Part shown: in pieces, positions 18,948 through 27,424 of the stretch | Layout of the letters: each line of letters begins with the position of its first letter | Numbering within the stretch: position 1 is the stretch's first letter | Assembly (NCBI GenBank): GCA_965216105.1 | Contig: OZ244147.1 | Span: forward strand, 3,472,001 to 3,536,000 | Reading direction: 5' to 3' | Origin: JAALLB01 sp017643495 | Lineage (GTDB): Bacteria; Pseudomonadota; Alphaproteobacteria; Rhizobiales; Rhizobiaceae | DNA length: 64,000 nucleotides | Program-made: the position numbers and the translations under genes | The notes under the pieces: model-generated | Databases searched by the model: none | Seen by the model: the letters and a program-made list of their open reading frames with translations, nothing else | Told to the model about the DNA's origin: nothing

Positions 18948-19376
18948 CTATCCCTGAACCCATGGCAACTGATCAAATTTCCAACCCGAAATCGTGGCCC
19001 GGCGTCCCCGTTCATCCCTGTCTCCCTCAAAACCGCCGAGGACATTGAACACATTTGTATATCCCGCATCGGTCAGCGCTGACGCTGCCGCCATGCTACG
19101 AACACCGGACCGGCACAGACAATAAATCGCAGAGCTTTTTCCTGCTCCCACTGTGTCCATTGCTGCATTTACCGCTTTTACAAAATCCGCATTGACCTGC
19201 ATTGAGGGAAATTGCTGCCACTCGACAGTAACAAGATCCTTGCCTGCCTCACGCAGATCCGGGAGTCCGACAAAATTCCATTCCGGAAAAGTCCTCACAT
19301 CCACCAGTTGGGAATCGCTGGCGGAACGCAACGCATCCCAACATTCCAGGCAACTCACATCACCAGCATAAGACAT
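18948..19376 (-). CDS. Single-domain rhodanese directly upstream of dnaA
   Basis: A 142-residue rhodanese (sulfurtransferase fold). VDVRTFPEWNFVGLPDL is the CH2A-like N-terminal motif near residue 25. The active-site loop CLCRSGVRS has its catalytic Cys near residue 84. The C-terminal GGFEGDRDERG and GWKFDQLPW are typical of a cytoplasmic proteobacterial subgroup. The start at 19376 has AGGAGAG seven bases ahead; the upstream Met residues lack a site. The sulfur donor and acceptor are unknown. It is the promoter-proximal gene of the rhodanese-dnaA unit, so control elements upstream act on both. Confidence 0.88.
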   Translation of the reverse strand: MSYAGDVSCLECWDALRSASDSQLVDVRTFPEWNFVGLPDLREAGKDLVTVEWQQFPSMQVNADFVKAVNAAMDTVGAGKSSAIYCLCRSGVRSMAAASALTDAGYTNVFNVLGGFEGDRDERGRRATISGWKFDQLPWVQG

Positions 19377-19787
19377 CAAAGCTCTCCTGTTCGCTTGCCA
19401 CATCATGTTGACAAGCGCTGTCACACCAAAAACTAACTAACCCCCATCAAAACACCCGAGCGAGCCCCGGCTGCCTAGGGAAGTACGCCACCTGAACGCG
19501 CAGAGAATAACTCATCGCTTTTCAAGTTGCCGCCGAATAAATTCGGCATACAGGGAGTATCCACTTCCTGCGAAAACAGAAAATGTCGTACATTTGCAAG
19601 AAATAGGAAAAACAAGCGCGGCAGCCCGCAGATCATTTACTCAATAAACGCATACTAAATTGCGATTACCTGATCATATACTTCGTGCCTTGCCCATCCA
19701 GTTCCGCCTAGTACTTGAAGAAAGCGTTCCCAACGTCTTCCGAGGAGTAATTTAGCGAACCCCAAAATTGCGCGCAACAGCGTAATT

Positions 19788-19803
19788 TTAACTCTTCCTT
19801 AAC
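19788..19803. promoter_or_regulatory. Perfect CtrA full-site TTAA-N7-TTAAC
   Basis: TTAA at 19788-19791, seven bases, then TTAAC at 19799-19803. This is the complete consensus of the alphaproteobacterial cell-cycle regulator CtrA. It lies about 410 bases upstream of the rhodanese start and within ten bases of the GANTC cluster. Whether CtrA represses the promoter or a nearby origin cannot be told. Confidence 0.6.
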
Positions 19804-19810
19804 CAAGCAG

Positions 19811-19962
19811 GAATCAGCAAATCGAGTCATTTTTTTCTCATGGAAGTCAGCAAAAAGAATCGTTTATGAATCAATGCCATTATCAAAATGACATGTGAAA
19901 AATGGCCTATCGATTCACGCGCGCAAAAATTTTTTTGCCATTTTCATATTGACTCACGATTC
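19811..19962. promoter_or_regulatory. Cluster of seven GANTC (CcrM methylation) sites
   Basis: GANTC occurs at 19811, 19824, 19857, 19868, 19912, 19951 and 19958, seven sites in 152 bases, where about one per 256 is expected with equal base use. CcrM methylates this sequence in alphaproteobacteria, and hemimethylation after fork passage changes transcription of genes such as dnaA in Caulobacter. The position upstream of rhodanese-dnaA and beside a CtrA site points to cell-cycle control. Confidence 0.6.
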
Positions 19963-20143
19963 CTGGAAATTTGTGCACAGCATTTTTCCGACTACTTTCT
20001 AATCATTTGTTTTTAAATGATTTTTCAGGTCATATTTTCTTCATCGGAATTTTGGGCAAGTTTTGCAATTGGCGCACTCATTGCACCTTCTTGATATAAC
20101 ACAATTTTAAAGAAATGCGTGAAACAACATGCAGGAAAAACAT

Positions 20144-20170
20144 AAAAAAACCCGGCGCTTGGCCGGGTTT
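20144..20170 (-). terminator. Intrinsic terminator of rpsT
   Basis: On the minus strand AAACCCGGC pairs with GCCGGGTTT over nine bases with a five-base loop, and the stem runs into a tract of seven T. It is 52 bases past the rpsT stop and isolates the dnaA control region from rpsT transcription. Confidence 0.85.
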
Positions 20171-20221
20171 CATGAAAATGCATATTTTCCCAGAACTTGA
20201 AGGGAACAACAAAAGCAGGCT

Positions 20222-20488
20222 TTAAGCGCCGATTTTGCGAACGCTGGCAGAAAGACGGGAAATCTTGCGAGCAGCAGTGTTTTTCTTCATCACGCCCTTG
20301 GTCACAGACCGCATGATTTCAGGCTGGGCAGCTTTCAGGGCCGCATTCGCCTCATCCTTGTTGCCGCTTGCGATTGCTTCCTCGACCTTGCGAATGAATG
20401 TCCGCATGCGGGTGCGCCGCATCTTGTTTACTGCCGTGCGGCGTTCAATCTTGCGAACAGCCTTCTTGGCGGATGGTGTATTTGCCAT
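20222..20488 (-). CDS. rpsT: 30S ribosomal protein S20
   Basis: An 88-residue, strongly basic helical protein that binds 16S rRNA in the lower body of the 30S subunit. MANTPSAKKAVRKIERRTAVN is the typical S20 opening, and ...HKNTAARKISRLS-like text near the end (KKNTAARKISRLSASVRKI) is the family C-terminus. Length is normal. It is transcribed alone with its own terminator. rpsT close to dnaA is a common arrangement in Rhizobiales. Confidence 0.97.
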   Translation of the reverse strand: MANTPSAKKAVRKIERRTAVNKMRRTRMRTFIRKVEEAIASGNKDEANAALKAAQPEIMRSVTKGVMKKNTAARKISRLSASVRKIGA

Positions 20489-20681
20489 GCTTTACAAATC
20501 CTGTTTCTTCTCTGGCGGCAAAGCCGGTTCCCGGCTAATGTCTCAAGCTCATCCGATCCAACATGATTGGGAAGGAGACTGGCTGGCCTAAACCGCCTGC
20601 AATTCTTGCGGTCTCTTACAGGAAGATCGCCAAGGCGTCAACGTTTAAACACTCCAGCAATGACAATGCCGATGACCTGCC

Positions 20682-21572
20682 TTAACGCTGGCAAACCGGG
20701 CAGAAAAATGTTGACCGGCCAGACTGGACAATGCGCCGGATTATCCCGGAACAACCGGAATGCCGACACGGCTTTCCCTCCTGGTCATAAACACAGAATG
20801 AATGCTGGAAATATCCAAGCGACCCGTCTGTTTGCCGGTGATCCCTGAGAGATGATCCTCCGGCTTCTATCGCCTCGGCAATGACATTTCGAATGGAGGT
20901 TGCAAGCAGGCTCAAGCGTTCCGTTGGTTTGCCGTCCTTGCGGGTTATTGTCGACGCTTTTCTGCGGGGAGAAAGGCCAGCATGCCATAGCGCCTCGCAT
21001 ACATATATATTGCCCAGACCTGCCACCAACCGCTGATCCAGAAGTGCTGCCTTGAGCGGCATTGACCTTCCGGCAAACAGTCGCGCCAAAACTTCCCCAT
21101 CCAGGGAATTGCCCGTCGGCTCAACGCCCAGTGACGCAAAATGCCTGTGACTTTCCATACTGTCCCGCGCCACCATGTCCATGAACCCGAACCTGCGCGG
21201 ATCGTTATATATGATGGATGCCGCACCAAACGGGCTCTCAAGCTCGATAACGACATGATCATGGTTTCTTGTTTCAGAACGCGGATGATGAAACACACCC
21301 GGGGCCTCAACCGCTTCCCCCATTTCAATGCGAAACGAACCCGACATGCCCAGATGCATGACGAGTACCTGCCCGTCATCGAGATCAACAACCAGATATT
21401 TTGCGCGACGGCCAGCAGAGACAATCTTCCTGCCGGACAGCCTTTCGGCAAAATTTTCAGGAAACGGAAAGCGTAAGCCATCACGACGCAGGTGCACTTT
21501 CTGAATTGTGCTCCCTTCCATCACAGGCGCCAATCCGCGTCGTACTGTTTCCACTTCCGGCAATTCCGGCAT
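20682..21572 (-). CDS. mutM: Formamidopyrimidine-DNA glycosylase
   Basis: A 296-residue base-excision enzyme that removes 8-oxoguanine and cuts the abasic site. The catalytic N-terminus is MPELPEVETVRRGL, with Pro2 (Pro1 after Met removal) as the nucleophile and Glu3 next to it. HLGMSGSF, the helix-two-turn-helix region with LLDQRLVAGLGNIYVCEALW, and a C-terminal zinc finger follow. The first Cys pair is C-X4-C (CRHSGC) instead of C-X2-C, a variant I associate with Rhizobiales; the last pair is CPVC. Divergent from ubiE with 130 bases between them. Confidence 0.96.
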   Translation of the reverse strand: MPELPEVETVRRGLAPVMEGSTIQKVHLRRDGLRFPFPENFAERLSGRKIVSAGRRAKYLVVDLDDGQVLVMHLGMSGSFRIEMGEAVEAPGVFHHPRSETRNHDHVVIELESPFGAASIIYNDPRRFGFMDMVARDSMESHRHFASLGVEPTGNSLDGEVLARLFAGRSMPLKAALLDQRLVAGLGNIYVCEALWHAGLSPRRKASTITRKDGKPTERLSLLATSIRNVIAEAIEAGGSSLRDHRQTDGSLGYFQHSFCVYDQEGKPCRHSGCSGIIRRIVQSGRSTFFCPVCQR

Positions 21573-21702
21573 GTTTATAATCCCGCACTCGTCAAACGGC
21601 GTGAATTGCCGCAGTGTAATAGGCTTTCAACGGGTCTATATACCCTTGGTCACCAGAGATATCTAATGTAAAGCTGCATTTGGGAAAAGCAGGACAGGAA
21701 AC

Positions 21703-22485
21703 ATGTCAAACCAGCGCACGACTGCCACAGAGCAGATGGAAACTTCCTTTGGCTTTGAGAACGTGGCACCCGGACAGAAACAGCCCAGGGTCGATACCGT
21801 ATTTCACAAGGTTGCAGACCGCTATGACATCATGAATGACCTGATGTCCGCAGGAGTACACCGGCTCTGGAAAGATGCCATGGTTACAATGCTTGCCCCG
21901 CCCCGCAGCGATGAACGAAACTGGAAGTCCATCGATGTGGCCGGTGGAACGGGTGACATTGCCTTCCGCATCGCCGAACAGGGTGGCGCAAAATGCCACA
22001 CGACCGTATTCGACATCAATGCCTCAATGCTTGAGGTGGGTAGGGACCGGGCAAGCAAGCGCAAGCTTTCAGGCAAGCTGGATTTTGTTGAAGGAAACGC
22101 GGAAAGCCTGCCTTTTGATGACAACTCCTTTGACGCCTACACAATCGCTTTTGGCATTCGCAATGTCCCCAAAATGAACCTTGCACTGTCCGAAGCCTGG
22201 CGCGTCCTGAAACCTGGCGGGAAATTCCTTTGTCTGGAATTTTCCGAGGTCGAGATCCCGCTGCTTGAAAAAATCTACGAGAGCTGGTCCATCAATGCGA
22301 TACCGCGTATCGGCCAGATGGTAACCGGGGACGGTGACTCCTATCGTTATCTGGTTGAATCCATCCGCAAGTTTCCCGATCAGCAGCGGTTTGCGAATGC
22401 CCTATCCGAAGCTGGCTTCGAACATGTCAAATGGCGCAATTTCTCGGGCGGAATTGCAGCCTTGCACAGTGGCTGGAAGCTTTAA
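21703..22485 (+). CDS. ubiE: Ubiquinone/menaquinone C-methyltransferase
   Basis: A 260-residue class I SAM methyltransferase that methylates the benzoquinol ring in ubiquinone synthesis. Family markers are FHKVADRYDIMNDLMSAGVH near residue 35, DVAGGTGDIAFRI as the SAM motif near residue 87, DAYTIAFGIRNV near 145, and FLCLEFSEV. The start has ACAGGAAAC just ahead. It is followed after five bases by ubiB, and the two form a ubiquinone operon. Confidence 0.97.
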   Translation: MSNQRTTATEQMETSFGFENVAPGQKQPRVDTVFHKVADRYDIMNDLMSAGVHRLWKDAMVTMLAPPRSDERNWKSIDVAGGTGDIAFRIAEQGGAKCHTTVFDINASMLEVGRDRASKRKLSGKLDFVEGNAESLPFDDNSFDAYTIAFGIRNVPKMNLALSEAWRVLKPGGKFLCLEFSEVEIPLLEKIYESWSINAIPRIGQMVTGDGDSYRYLVESIRKFPDQQRFANALSEAGFEHVKWRNFSGGIAALHSGWKL

Positions 22486-22490
22486 CGCGG

Positions 22491-24056
22491 ATGGGTATTG
22501 TTTTTTCTCATCTGTCACTGGTGAAAGCGGGGTGGGTACTCGCACGGGAAGGTGTTATTTCAGCACTTCCCGCTGAAGGCCTGCCACCCCCGGCCCGGTT
22601 CGGCCACCGGCTTGCAGGGATGATCGCCAGAAAACAGTCAAAACACCGCAAGCAATCGGAACGGCTCTCAATAGCCCTGAACAGGCTTGGGCCCAGCTGG
22701 GTAAAGCTTGGCCAGTTTCTGGCAACCAGACCGGATGTGGTCGGCAGTGAAACGGCACGTGACCTGGAACTTCTGCATGACCGTATTGCCCCTTTTCCTG
22801 TCGAGATTTCGCGAAAACGGATAGAACAATCAATCGGACGACCGGTTGACGAGGTCTTCTCTTCCTTCAGTGAACCGATCGCAGCGGCTTCCGTTGCGCA
22901 GGTTCACAAGGCAGTTCTTGCTTCCTGCAAAACGGAAGTGGCCGTAAAGGTTGTCCGTCCCGGGGTCAGGGAACGCTTTCGCCATGACCTTGATACATTC
23001 TATGCAGCGGCCCGGCTGCTGGACAGAACCAGCAGTCAGGCAGAACGGCTGAAACCGGTTTCGGTGGTTGACATGCTTGCCCAGTCCGCCCGGATCGAGA
23101 TGGACCTGAGGCTTGAGGCCGCGGCCTTTTCCGAAATGGCCGAAAACACAGAGAATGATAAAGGCTTCCATGTCCCGGGCGTGAACTGGGAATTTACCGG
23201 GCGTGATTGCCTGACCATGGACTGGGTCGATGGTATCAAATTGTCAGATGTCCAGGGCCTAGCTGCCGCAGGTCACGACCTAAAGGCGCTATCCGTCCAA
23301 CTCATACAATCCTTTCTTCGTCATGCGGTGCGTGACGGTTTTTTCCATGCGGACATGCATCCGGGGAACCTGTTCGTGGATGCAAACGGCAACATAGTCG
23401 CCGTTGACCTTGGCATTGCAGGAAGACTGTCACGCCCTGAAAGACGTTTTCTGGCTGAAATCCTTTACGGTTTCATCACGCGCGATTATCTGCGGGTTGC
23501 CGAGGTTCACTTCGATGCAGGCTATGTCCCCAAGCATCACGATATCAGCAGTTTTGCGCAGGCCATTCGCGCAATTGGTGAACCAATCCACGGCCAGTCT
23601 GCCGAAACGATTTCAATGGCAAAGTTGCTCACCCTGCTTTTCGAAGTCACGGAAATCTTCGACATGCAGACGCGACCGGAACTGTTGCTGCTGCAAAAGA
23701 CAATGGTCGTGGTTGAAGGGGTGGCAAGAACGCTGGATCCTGCGTTCAACATGTGGAAAGCCGCCGAACCTGTGGTGGGAGACTGGATTGCCAAAAACCT
23801 TGGCCCGGTCGGCATGCTGAATGATGCCAAGGAAGGCATGAATGCAGGACGGCGCCTTTTGCAGATGATGCCGGAACTGGCCAGAAAGGCTGAACAAGTA
23901 TCAGAAGAACTTGAAGAGCAGACAAAGAACGGAATGTACCTGCATCCGAAGACAACCGAAGCAATCGGCAAGGCGGAAGCCCGGAACAACCGGTGGGGCC
24001 ATGTGGCGCTTTGGGTTATTGCAGGCCTTCTCACCTACCAGGTGTTTTTTGACTAG
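22491..24056 (+). CDS. ubiB: UbiB-family atypical kinase for ubiquinone biosynthesis
   Basis: A 521-residue ADCK/UbiB protein, an atypical ATPase tied to the inner membrane and needed for ubiquinone synthesis. The N-terminal KxGQ motif is WVKLGQFLATRPDV near residue 72. The Ala-rich loop AAASVAQVH near 130 replaces the kinase Gly-loop. HADMHPGNLFV is the catalytic segment near 286, and AVDLGIAGRL supplies the metal-binding Asp. A hydrophobic helix closes the protein (VALWVIAGLLTYQVFF). Start ATG 22491, five bases after ubiE; a longer frame overlapping ubiE lacks similarity. Confidence 0.95.
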   Translation: MGIVFSHLSLVKAGWVLAREGVISALPAEGLPPPARFGHRLAGMIARKQSKHRKQSERLSIALNRLGPSWVKLGQFLATRPDVVGSETARDLELLHDRIAPFPVEISRKRIEQSIGRPVDEVFSSFSEPIAAASVAQVHKAVLASCKTEVAVKVVRPGVRERFRHDLDTFYAAARLLDRTSSQAERLKPVSVVDMLAQSARIEMDLRLEAAAFSEMAENTENDKGFHVPGVNWEFTGRDCLTMDWVDGIKLSDVQGLAAAGHDLKALSVQLIQSFLRHAVRDGFFHADMHPGNLFVDANGNIVAVDLGIAGRLSRPERRFLAEILYGFITRDYLRVAEVHFDAGYVPKHHDISSFAQAIRAIGEPIHGQSAETISMAKLLTLLFEVTEIFDMQTRPELLLLQKTMVVVEGVARTLDPAFNMWKAAEPVVGDWIAKNLGPVGMLNDAKEGMNAGRRLLQMMPELARKAEQVSEELEEQTKNGMYLHPKTTEAIGKAEARNNRWGHVALWVIAGLLTYQVFFD

Positions 24057-24074
24057 GTTGGCAAACCGGATACC

Positions 24075-24533
24075 TCATAATGGCAAGGCAGTACCATCCT
24101 TGATGTCTTCCATTACAAAGCTTGCAGAAATGTCTGCCACCGGTACACGCGATATCAGACGCTGGTAGAAGGCATCATAAGCCTTCACGTCACGAACTTT
24201 TACCCGCAGGACATAGTCAAGGTCGCCACTCATCCGGTGGGCAGCGACGATCTCTGGCATTACCGAGACTGCATTCTTGAATTTCTCCAGCCACGCCGGA
24301 TCATGGGAATGTGTCCTTATCATCACGAAAACAGACAGGTCGAGATCCACCGATCGGGGATTGACCAACGCCACCTTGCGAAGGATCACGCCATCGTTTT
24401 CCATACGCTTGACCCGGCGCCAGCAGGCATTGCGGGAAAGATGCACCAGATCCGCCAAGGCATCGACACTCAGGGAAGCATCGTTCTGCAAATGCCTAAG
24501 GATCCTGCGATCATGTTCGTCCAATTCTGTCAT
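24075..24533 (-). CDS. Lrp/AsnC-family transcriptional regulator
   Basis: A 152-residue feast-famine regulator. The N-terminal helix-turn-helix LSVDALADLVHLSRNACWRRV sits near residues 20-42, followed by the AsnC-type ligand-binding (RAM) domain with HRMSGDLDYVLRV near residue 98. Such proteins sense amino acids and act on adjacent or distant genes. It is divergent from the DUF6356 gene with about 107 bases between them, and a short palindrome there may be its operator. The target and ligand are not evident. Confidence 0.92.
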   Translation of the reverse strand: MTELDEHDRRILRHLQNDASLSVDALADLVHLSRNACWRRVKRMENDGVILRKVALVNPRSVDLDLSVFVMIRTHSHDPAWLEKFKNAVSVMPEIVAAHRMSGDLDYVLRVKVRDVKAYDAFYQRLISRVPVADISASFVMEDIKDGTALPL

Positions 24534-24567
24534 GACGGGATATTATCTCAAATTTAGCATGAGAAAA

Positions 24568-24578
24568 GATAATTTATC
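24568..24578. promoter_or_regulatory. Short palindrome between lrp-type gene and DUF6356 gene
   Basis: GATAA and TTATC flank a single T, 35 bases upstream of the Lrp-family start, within an AT-rich stretch. Lrp-type operators are AT-rich dyads, so autoregulation is plausible. The word is short and could be chance. Confidence 0.3.
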
Positions 24579-24640
24579 GGATATTTTCCCGAAGCCCCGC
24601 GGATAAAGTTCACTCATGTCCAATATTATGGGAGGATGAC

Positions 24641-24850
24641 ATGAAAGATCTTTTGCATCGCACATTCCTTGCACATCCAAATTCTGTCGAAGAAAGCTAT
24701 TTTCAGCACTTCCGTTTTGCCATGAACTTTTCCGGCACCCTTTTCGTTGCAGCCTGCGCCGCACTGATCCATGCACTGGTTCCTGCCTTTTGTGAACGCA
24801 CGGCAAGCAGCCGGATCAACGAATTGCACAGACGCATGCACAACCGCTGA
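24641..24850 (+). CDS. DUF6356 family small protein
   Basis: A 69-residue protein with a good ribosome site (GGGAGGATGAC then ATG). The opening FLAHPNSVEESYFQHFRFA and central hydrophobic segment ending ALIHALVPAFCERT match the pattern I know for DUF6356 proteins (HPxSVxExYxxH, one membrane-like helix, then HALvPalFerT). The function of the family is unknown. It is probably membrane-associated through the Ala-rich helix near residues 28-50. Confidence 0.75.
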   Translation: MKDLLHRTFLAHPNSVEESYFQHFRFAMNFSGTLFVAACAALIHALVPAFCERTASSRINELHRRMHNR

Positions 24851-24990
24851 TACAAAATACAGACGGTGCGTTACGTCTTACCGTGAAAATGCTGCTGCTT
24901 CATTCCTCCGCAGGCCGATGGCATTTGCAAGTAGTATCCGGGCTGCTATGATTCTGCTCTCCAGAAACCATTTTCCATTGGGCAGTACCT

Positions 24991-26049
24991 GTGAAACAGA
25001 ATGAACTTGGCCGCACCGGCATCAAGGTGAGCGAATTTTGCCTCGGCTCCATGACGTGGGGAACGCAAAACACGGAAGCGGAAGGGCATGCGCAAATTGA
25101 TTGCGCAACCGATCATGGCATCAATTTCATTGATACGGCGGAAATGTATCCGACGACCCCGCTCTCGAAAGAAACGCAGGGAGACACGGAGCGCATCATC
25201 GGGTCGTGGGTTGCAAGAAACCCGGGACGACGCGGTGATGTTGTGATTGCAACAAAGGTCTCTGGACAAGGATACCAGAATGTTCGTGACGGTATTCCGA
25301 TCTCTGCAGAAACGATTGATATCGCCCTTCACAACAGCCTCAAGTCCCTTCAGGCCGACTATGTTGACCTGTACCAGCTTCACTGGCCAAACCGCGGATC
25401 CTACCATTTCCGCCAGTCATGGCAGTTTGACCCCACATCGCAGGATACGCAGAAAACGCTCGACCACATGAACGAGGTTCTTGAAGCCCTCGCCGGGCAT
25501 GTCAAGGCAGGCAAGATCCGCGCAATCGGGCTTTCCAATGAAAGTGCCTGGGGCACTGCCCAATGGTTGCGGCTGGCAGATCAAAAAGGGTTGCCGCGTG
25601 TCGCATCAATCCAGAACGAGTATTCGCTTCTCTGCCGGTATTTCGATTTGGATCTCTCCGAACTCTGCCACCATGAGGATGTCGGTCTGCTTGCCTTCTC
25701 ACCGCTGGCTTGCGGATTGCTGACCGGCAAATACATGGAATGCAAGGGAGACGAACGCCCGAAAGGTTCCCGTGGCGATGTCAGCAGTGACACGCTTGGT
25801 GGCCGGTGGAATGACAATGCCCATGCTGCCATTCGCCGTTACAGCGACATTGCAAGCAAGCACGGCCTGGACATGGCACAAATGGCGCTCGCATTCTGCC
25901 TCACCCGACCGTTCATGACTTCTGTCATTTTCGGCGCCACATCGATGACCCAGCTTGAAAATTCGCTGGCTGCCGTGGATCTGAAACTTGGCGATGAAGT
26001 CATGGATGATATCGACGCAGCATACAGGGATTTTCCAGTTCCGTACTGA
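24991..26049 (+). CDS. NADP(H)-dependent aldo/keto reductase (Tas-like)
   Basis: A 352-residue TIM-barrel oxidoreductase. Catalytic tetrad residues are visible in order: Asp in FIDTAEMYP, Tyr four residues on, Lys in VVIATKVSG and His in YQLHWPNRG. The NADPH-binding C-terminus includes SVIFGATSMTQLENSL. The opening ELGRTGIKVSEFCLGSMTWG matches the Tas subfamily of E. coli. The start is GTG at 24991, since the nearby ATG is out of frame; no strong ribosome site is seen. The natural substrate is unknown. It stands alone between DUF6356 and the lytic transglycosylase gene. Confidence 0.9.
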   Translation: MKQNELGRTGIKVSEFCLGSMTWGTQNTEAEGHAQIDCATDHGINFIDTAEMYPTTPLSKETQGDTERIIGSWVARNPGRRGDVVIATKVSGQGYQNVRDGIPISAETIDIALHNSLKSLQADYVDLYQLHWPNRGSYHFRQSWQFDPTSQDTQKTLDHMNEVLEALAGHVKAGKIRAIGLSNESAWGTAQWLRLADQKGLPRVASIQNEYSLLCRYFDLDLSELCHHEDVGLLAFSPLACGLLTGKYMECKGDERPKGSRGDVSSDTLGGRWNDNAHAAIRRYSDIASKHGLDMAQMALAFCLTRPFMTSVIFGATSMTQLENSLAAVDLKLGDEVMDDIDAAYRDFPVPY

Positions 26050-26109
26050 TCTGTCCACTTGCACGAGAAAAGACTGGCACGAGCCGGACTGCCTGCGTAG
26101 ACTCATTAC

Positions 26110-27339
26110 ATGAAACGATTTGCCTGTCTTCTTGCCATCCTCTTCATGAGCATGCCGGCGCATGCCCAGGACCGGGCAAGCGTTGAGCGGCAATTCCAGA
26201 ACTGGCTCCAGAACGATCTTTGGCCAGAGGCACGCCAACGTGGCGTATCCCGGACGACATTCAATTCAGCCTTCAAGGGCATTTCAATAAACTGGAAGCT
26301 GCCTGATCTCGTAATGCCCGGAAGCAAGCCAAAGGCTTCCAGGCCACAAGCCCAGGCCGAGTTCAGGAGTCCGACCAAATATTTCAACGAACGCAATGTC
26401 GCCAGCGTCGTTGCAGGCGGGAGAACGTTGTTCAACCGGCATGCGCAATTGATCCGGCGGATTGAGAAGAAGTACGGTGTACCGGGGCGCATATTGCTTG
26501 CCATTTGGGGCAGGGAATCGGCTTATGGCAGGGTTTCAATACCGCATGACGCCTTTCAGGTTCTCGGCACCAAGGCATTCATGTCGACCCGGAAACCACT
26601 GTTCCGAAAAGAAGTACTCGCCGCCCTGTCAATTGCAGAGAATGGTGATGTATCCCCCCGGCAGATGAAATCGTCCTGGGCGGGTGCGATGGGGCAACCC
26701 CAATTCCTCCCATCTTCCTATCTCGAACATGCCGTGGATTTTGACGGGGACGGAAAGCGCGACATCTGGGGCTCAACAGCAGACACGCTGGCATCGATCG
26801 CCAATTACCTCAAGGCATATGGATGGCAGGCCGGAAGGGACTGGGGCTATGAAGCACGCATTCCCGACAATGTATCCTGCTCACTGGAGGGGCCCGACCG
26901 GATGCGACCGATTTCGCAATGGGTTGCAGCCGGTGTGAAACGGGTTTCCGGGAAACCCTTTCCCGCACATGAACTGGGCCAGCAGGGTGCGATTCTCCTG
27001 CCAGCAGGCAGGTACGGTCCGGTCTTTGTTGCCACGCCGAATTTTTATGTAATCAAGAAGTACAACAATTCGGACCTTTATGCGCTCTTTGTCGGAAATG
27101 TTGCTGACCGCATCCAGTATTCCAACCGGCCATTCCAGACTGACTGGCAGCCGGTCACCGGTATTACACGCGGAGAAGTCATGCGCATGCAAAATGCACT
27201 TGTCAGACAAGGCCATGATGTTGGTGGCGCGGACGGCCTTGCCGGGTTCAAAACCCGCCGGTCAATTGGCGCCTGGCAGGAGAAAAACGGGTTGAGAGCA
27301 ACCTGCTTTCCAAGCAATGAGCTGGTAAACCGCTTCTAG
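26110..27339 (+). CDS. Lytic murein transglycosylase (MltB family)
   Basis: A 409-residue periplasmic enzyme that cleaves peptidoglycan between MurNAc and GlcNAc with anhydro-ring formation. A signal peptide (MKRFACLLAILFMSMPAHAQ) is present without a lipobox. The SLT_2 domain shows LAIWGRESAYGR with the catalytic Glu near residue 140, WAGAMGQPQFLPSSY near 195, and a DFDGDGKRDIWGS calcium-loop-like segment. A C-terminal PG_binding_1 domain starts near 345 (GITRGEVMRMQNALVRQG). Transcribed alone on the plus strand. Confidence 0.92.
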   Translation: MKRFACLLAILFMSMPAHAQDRASVERQFQNWLQNDLWPEARQRGVSRTTFNSAFKGISINWKLPDLVMPGSKPKASRPQAQAEFRSPTKYFNERNVASVVAGGRTLFNRHAQLIRRIEKKYGVPGRILLAIWGRESAYGRVSIPHDAFQVLGTKAFMSTRKPLFRKEVLAALSIAENGDVSPRQMKSSWAGAMGQPQFLPSSYLEHAVDFDGDGKRDIWGSTADTLASIANYLKAYGWQAGRDWGYEARIPDNVSCSLEGPDRMRPISQWVAAGVKRVSGKPFPAHELGQQGAILLPAGRYGPVFVATPNFYVIKKYNNSDLYALFVGNVADRIQYSNRPFQTDWQPVTGITRGEVMRMQNALVRQGHDVGGADGLAGFKTRRSIGAWQEKNGLRATCFPSNELVNRF

Positions 27340-27363
27340 AGCATTCCCGTCTGCCAGCACGAA

Positions 27364-27408
27364 ATGATTGCATTGATTTCAATTTTCTGTCAATGAATGA
27401 TTTCATTG
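27364..27408. promoter_or_regulatory. Two 12-bp direct repeats upstream of the RHH-CoaBC gene
   Basis: ATGATTGCATTG at 27364-27375 and ATGATTTCATTG at 27397-27408 differ at one base and lie 33 bases apart start to start, about three helical turns. They end 16 bases before the ATG at 27425. Ribbon-helix-helix regulators often bind repeated words in their own promoters, so these may be an autoregulatory operator for the fused protein (inference). Confidence 0.4.
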
Positions 27409-27424
27409 CAATCGGAATTGCCAC

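Larger units (their letters stand above)
19377..20143. other. 767-bp AT-rich non-coding region upstream of rhodanese-dnaA
   Basis: I see no credible gene here on either strand. The stretch is much richer in A and T than the genes on either side, especially 19780-20100. It holds a perfect CtrA site, seven GANTC sites, a GCAAAAA/TTTTTGC inverted repeat at 19923-19938, and a TCATTT...AAATGA inverted repeat near 20002-20019. DnaA-box-like words are weak: GTATCCACT at 19557 and TTGTGCACA at 19971, each two bases off TTATCCACA. It most likely contains the dnaA promoter and cell-cycle control sites. A replication origin is possible but not shown, since several Rhizobiales origins lie near hemE instead. 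Confidence 0.7.

Noticed and set aside
19377..20143. A definite replication origin call for the dnaA-upstream region
   Set aside because: There is no DnaA box with one mismatch or fewer, only two words two bases off consensus. In several Rhizobiales the origin is near hemE. I therefore call it a control region and leave origin as a possibility.
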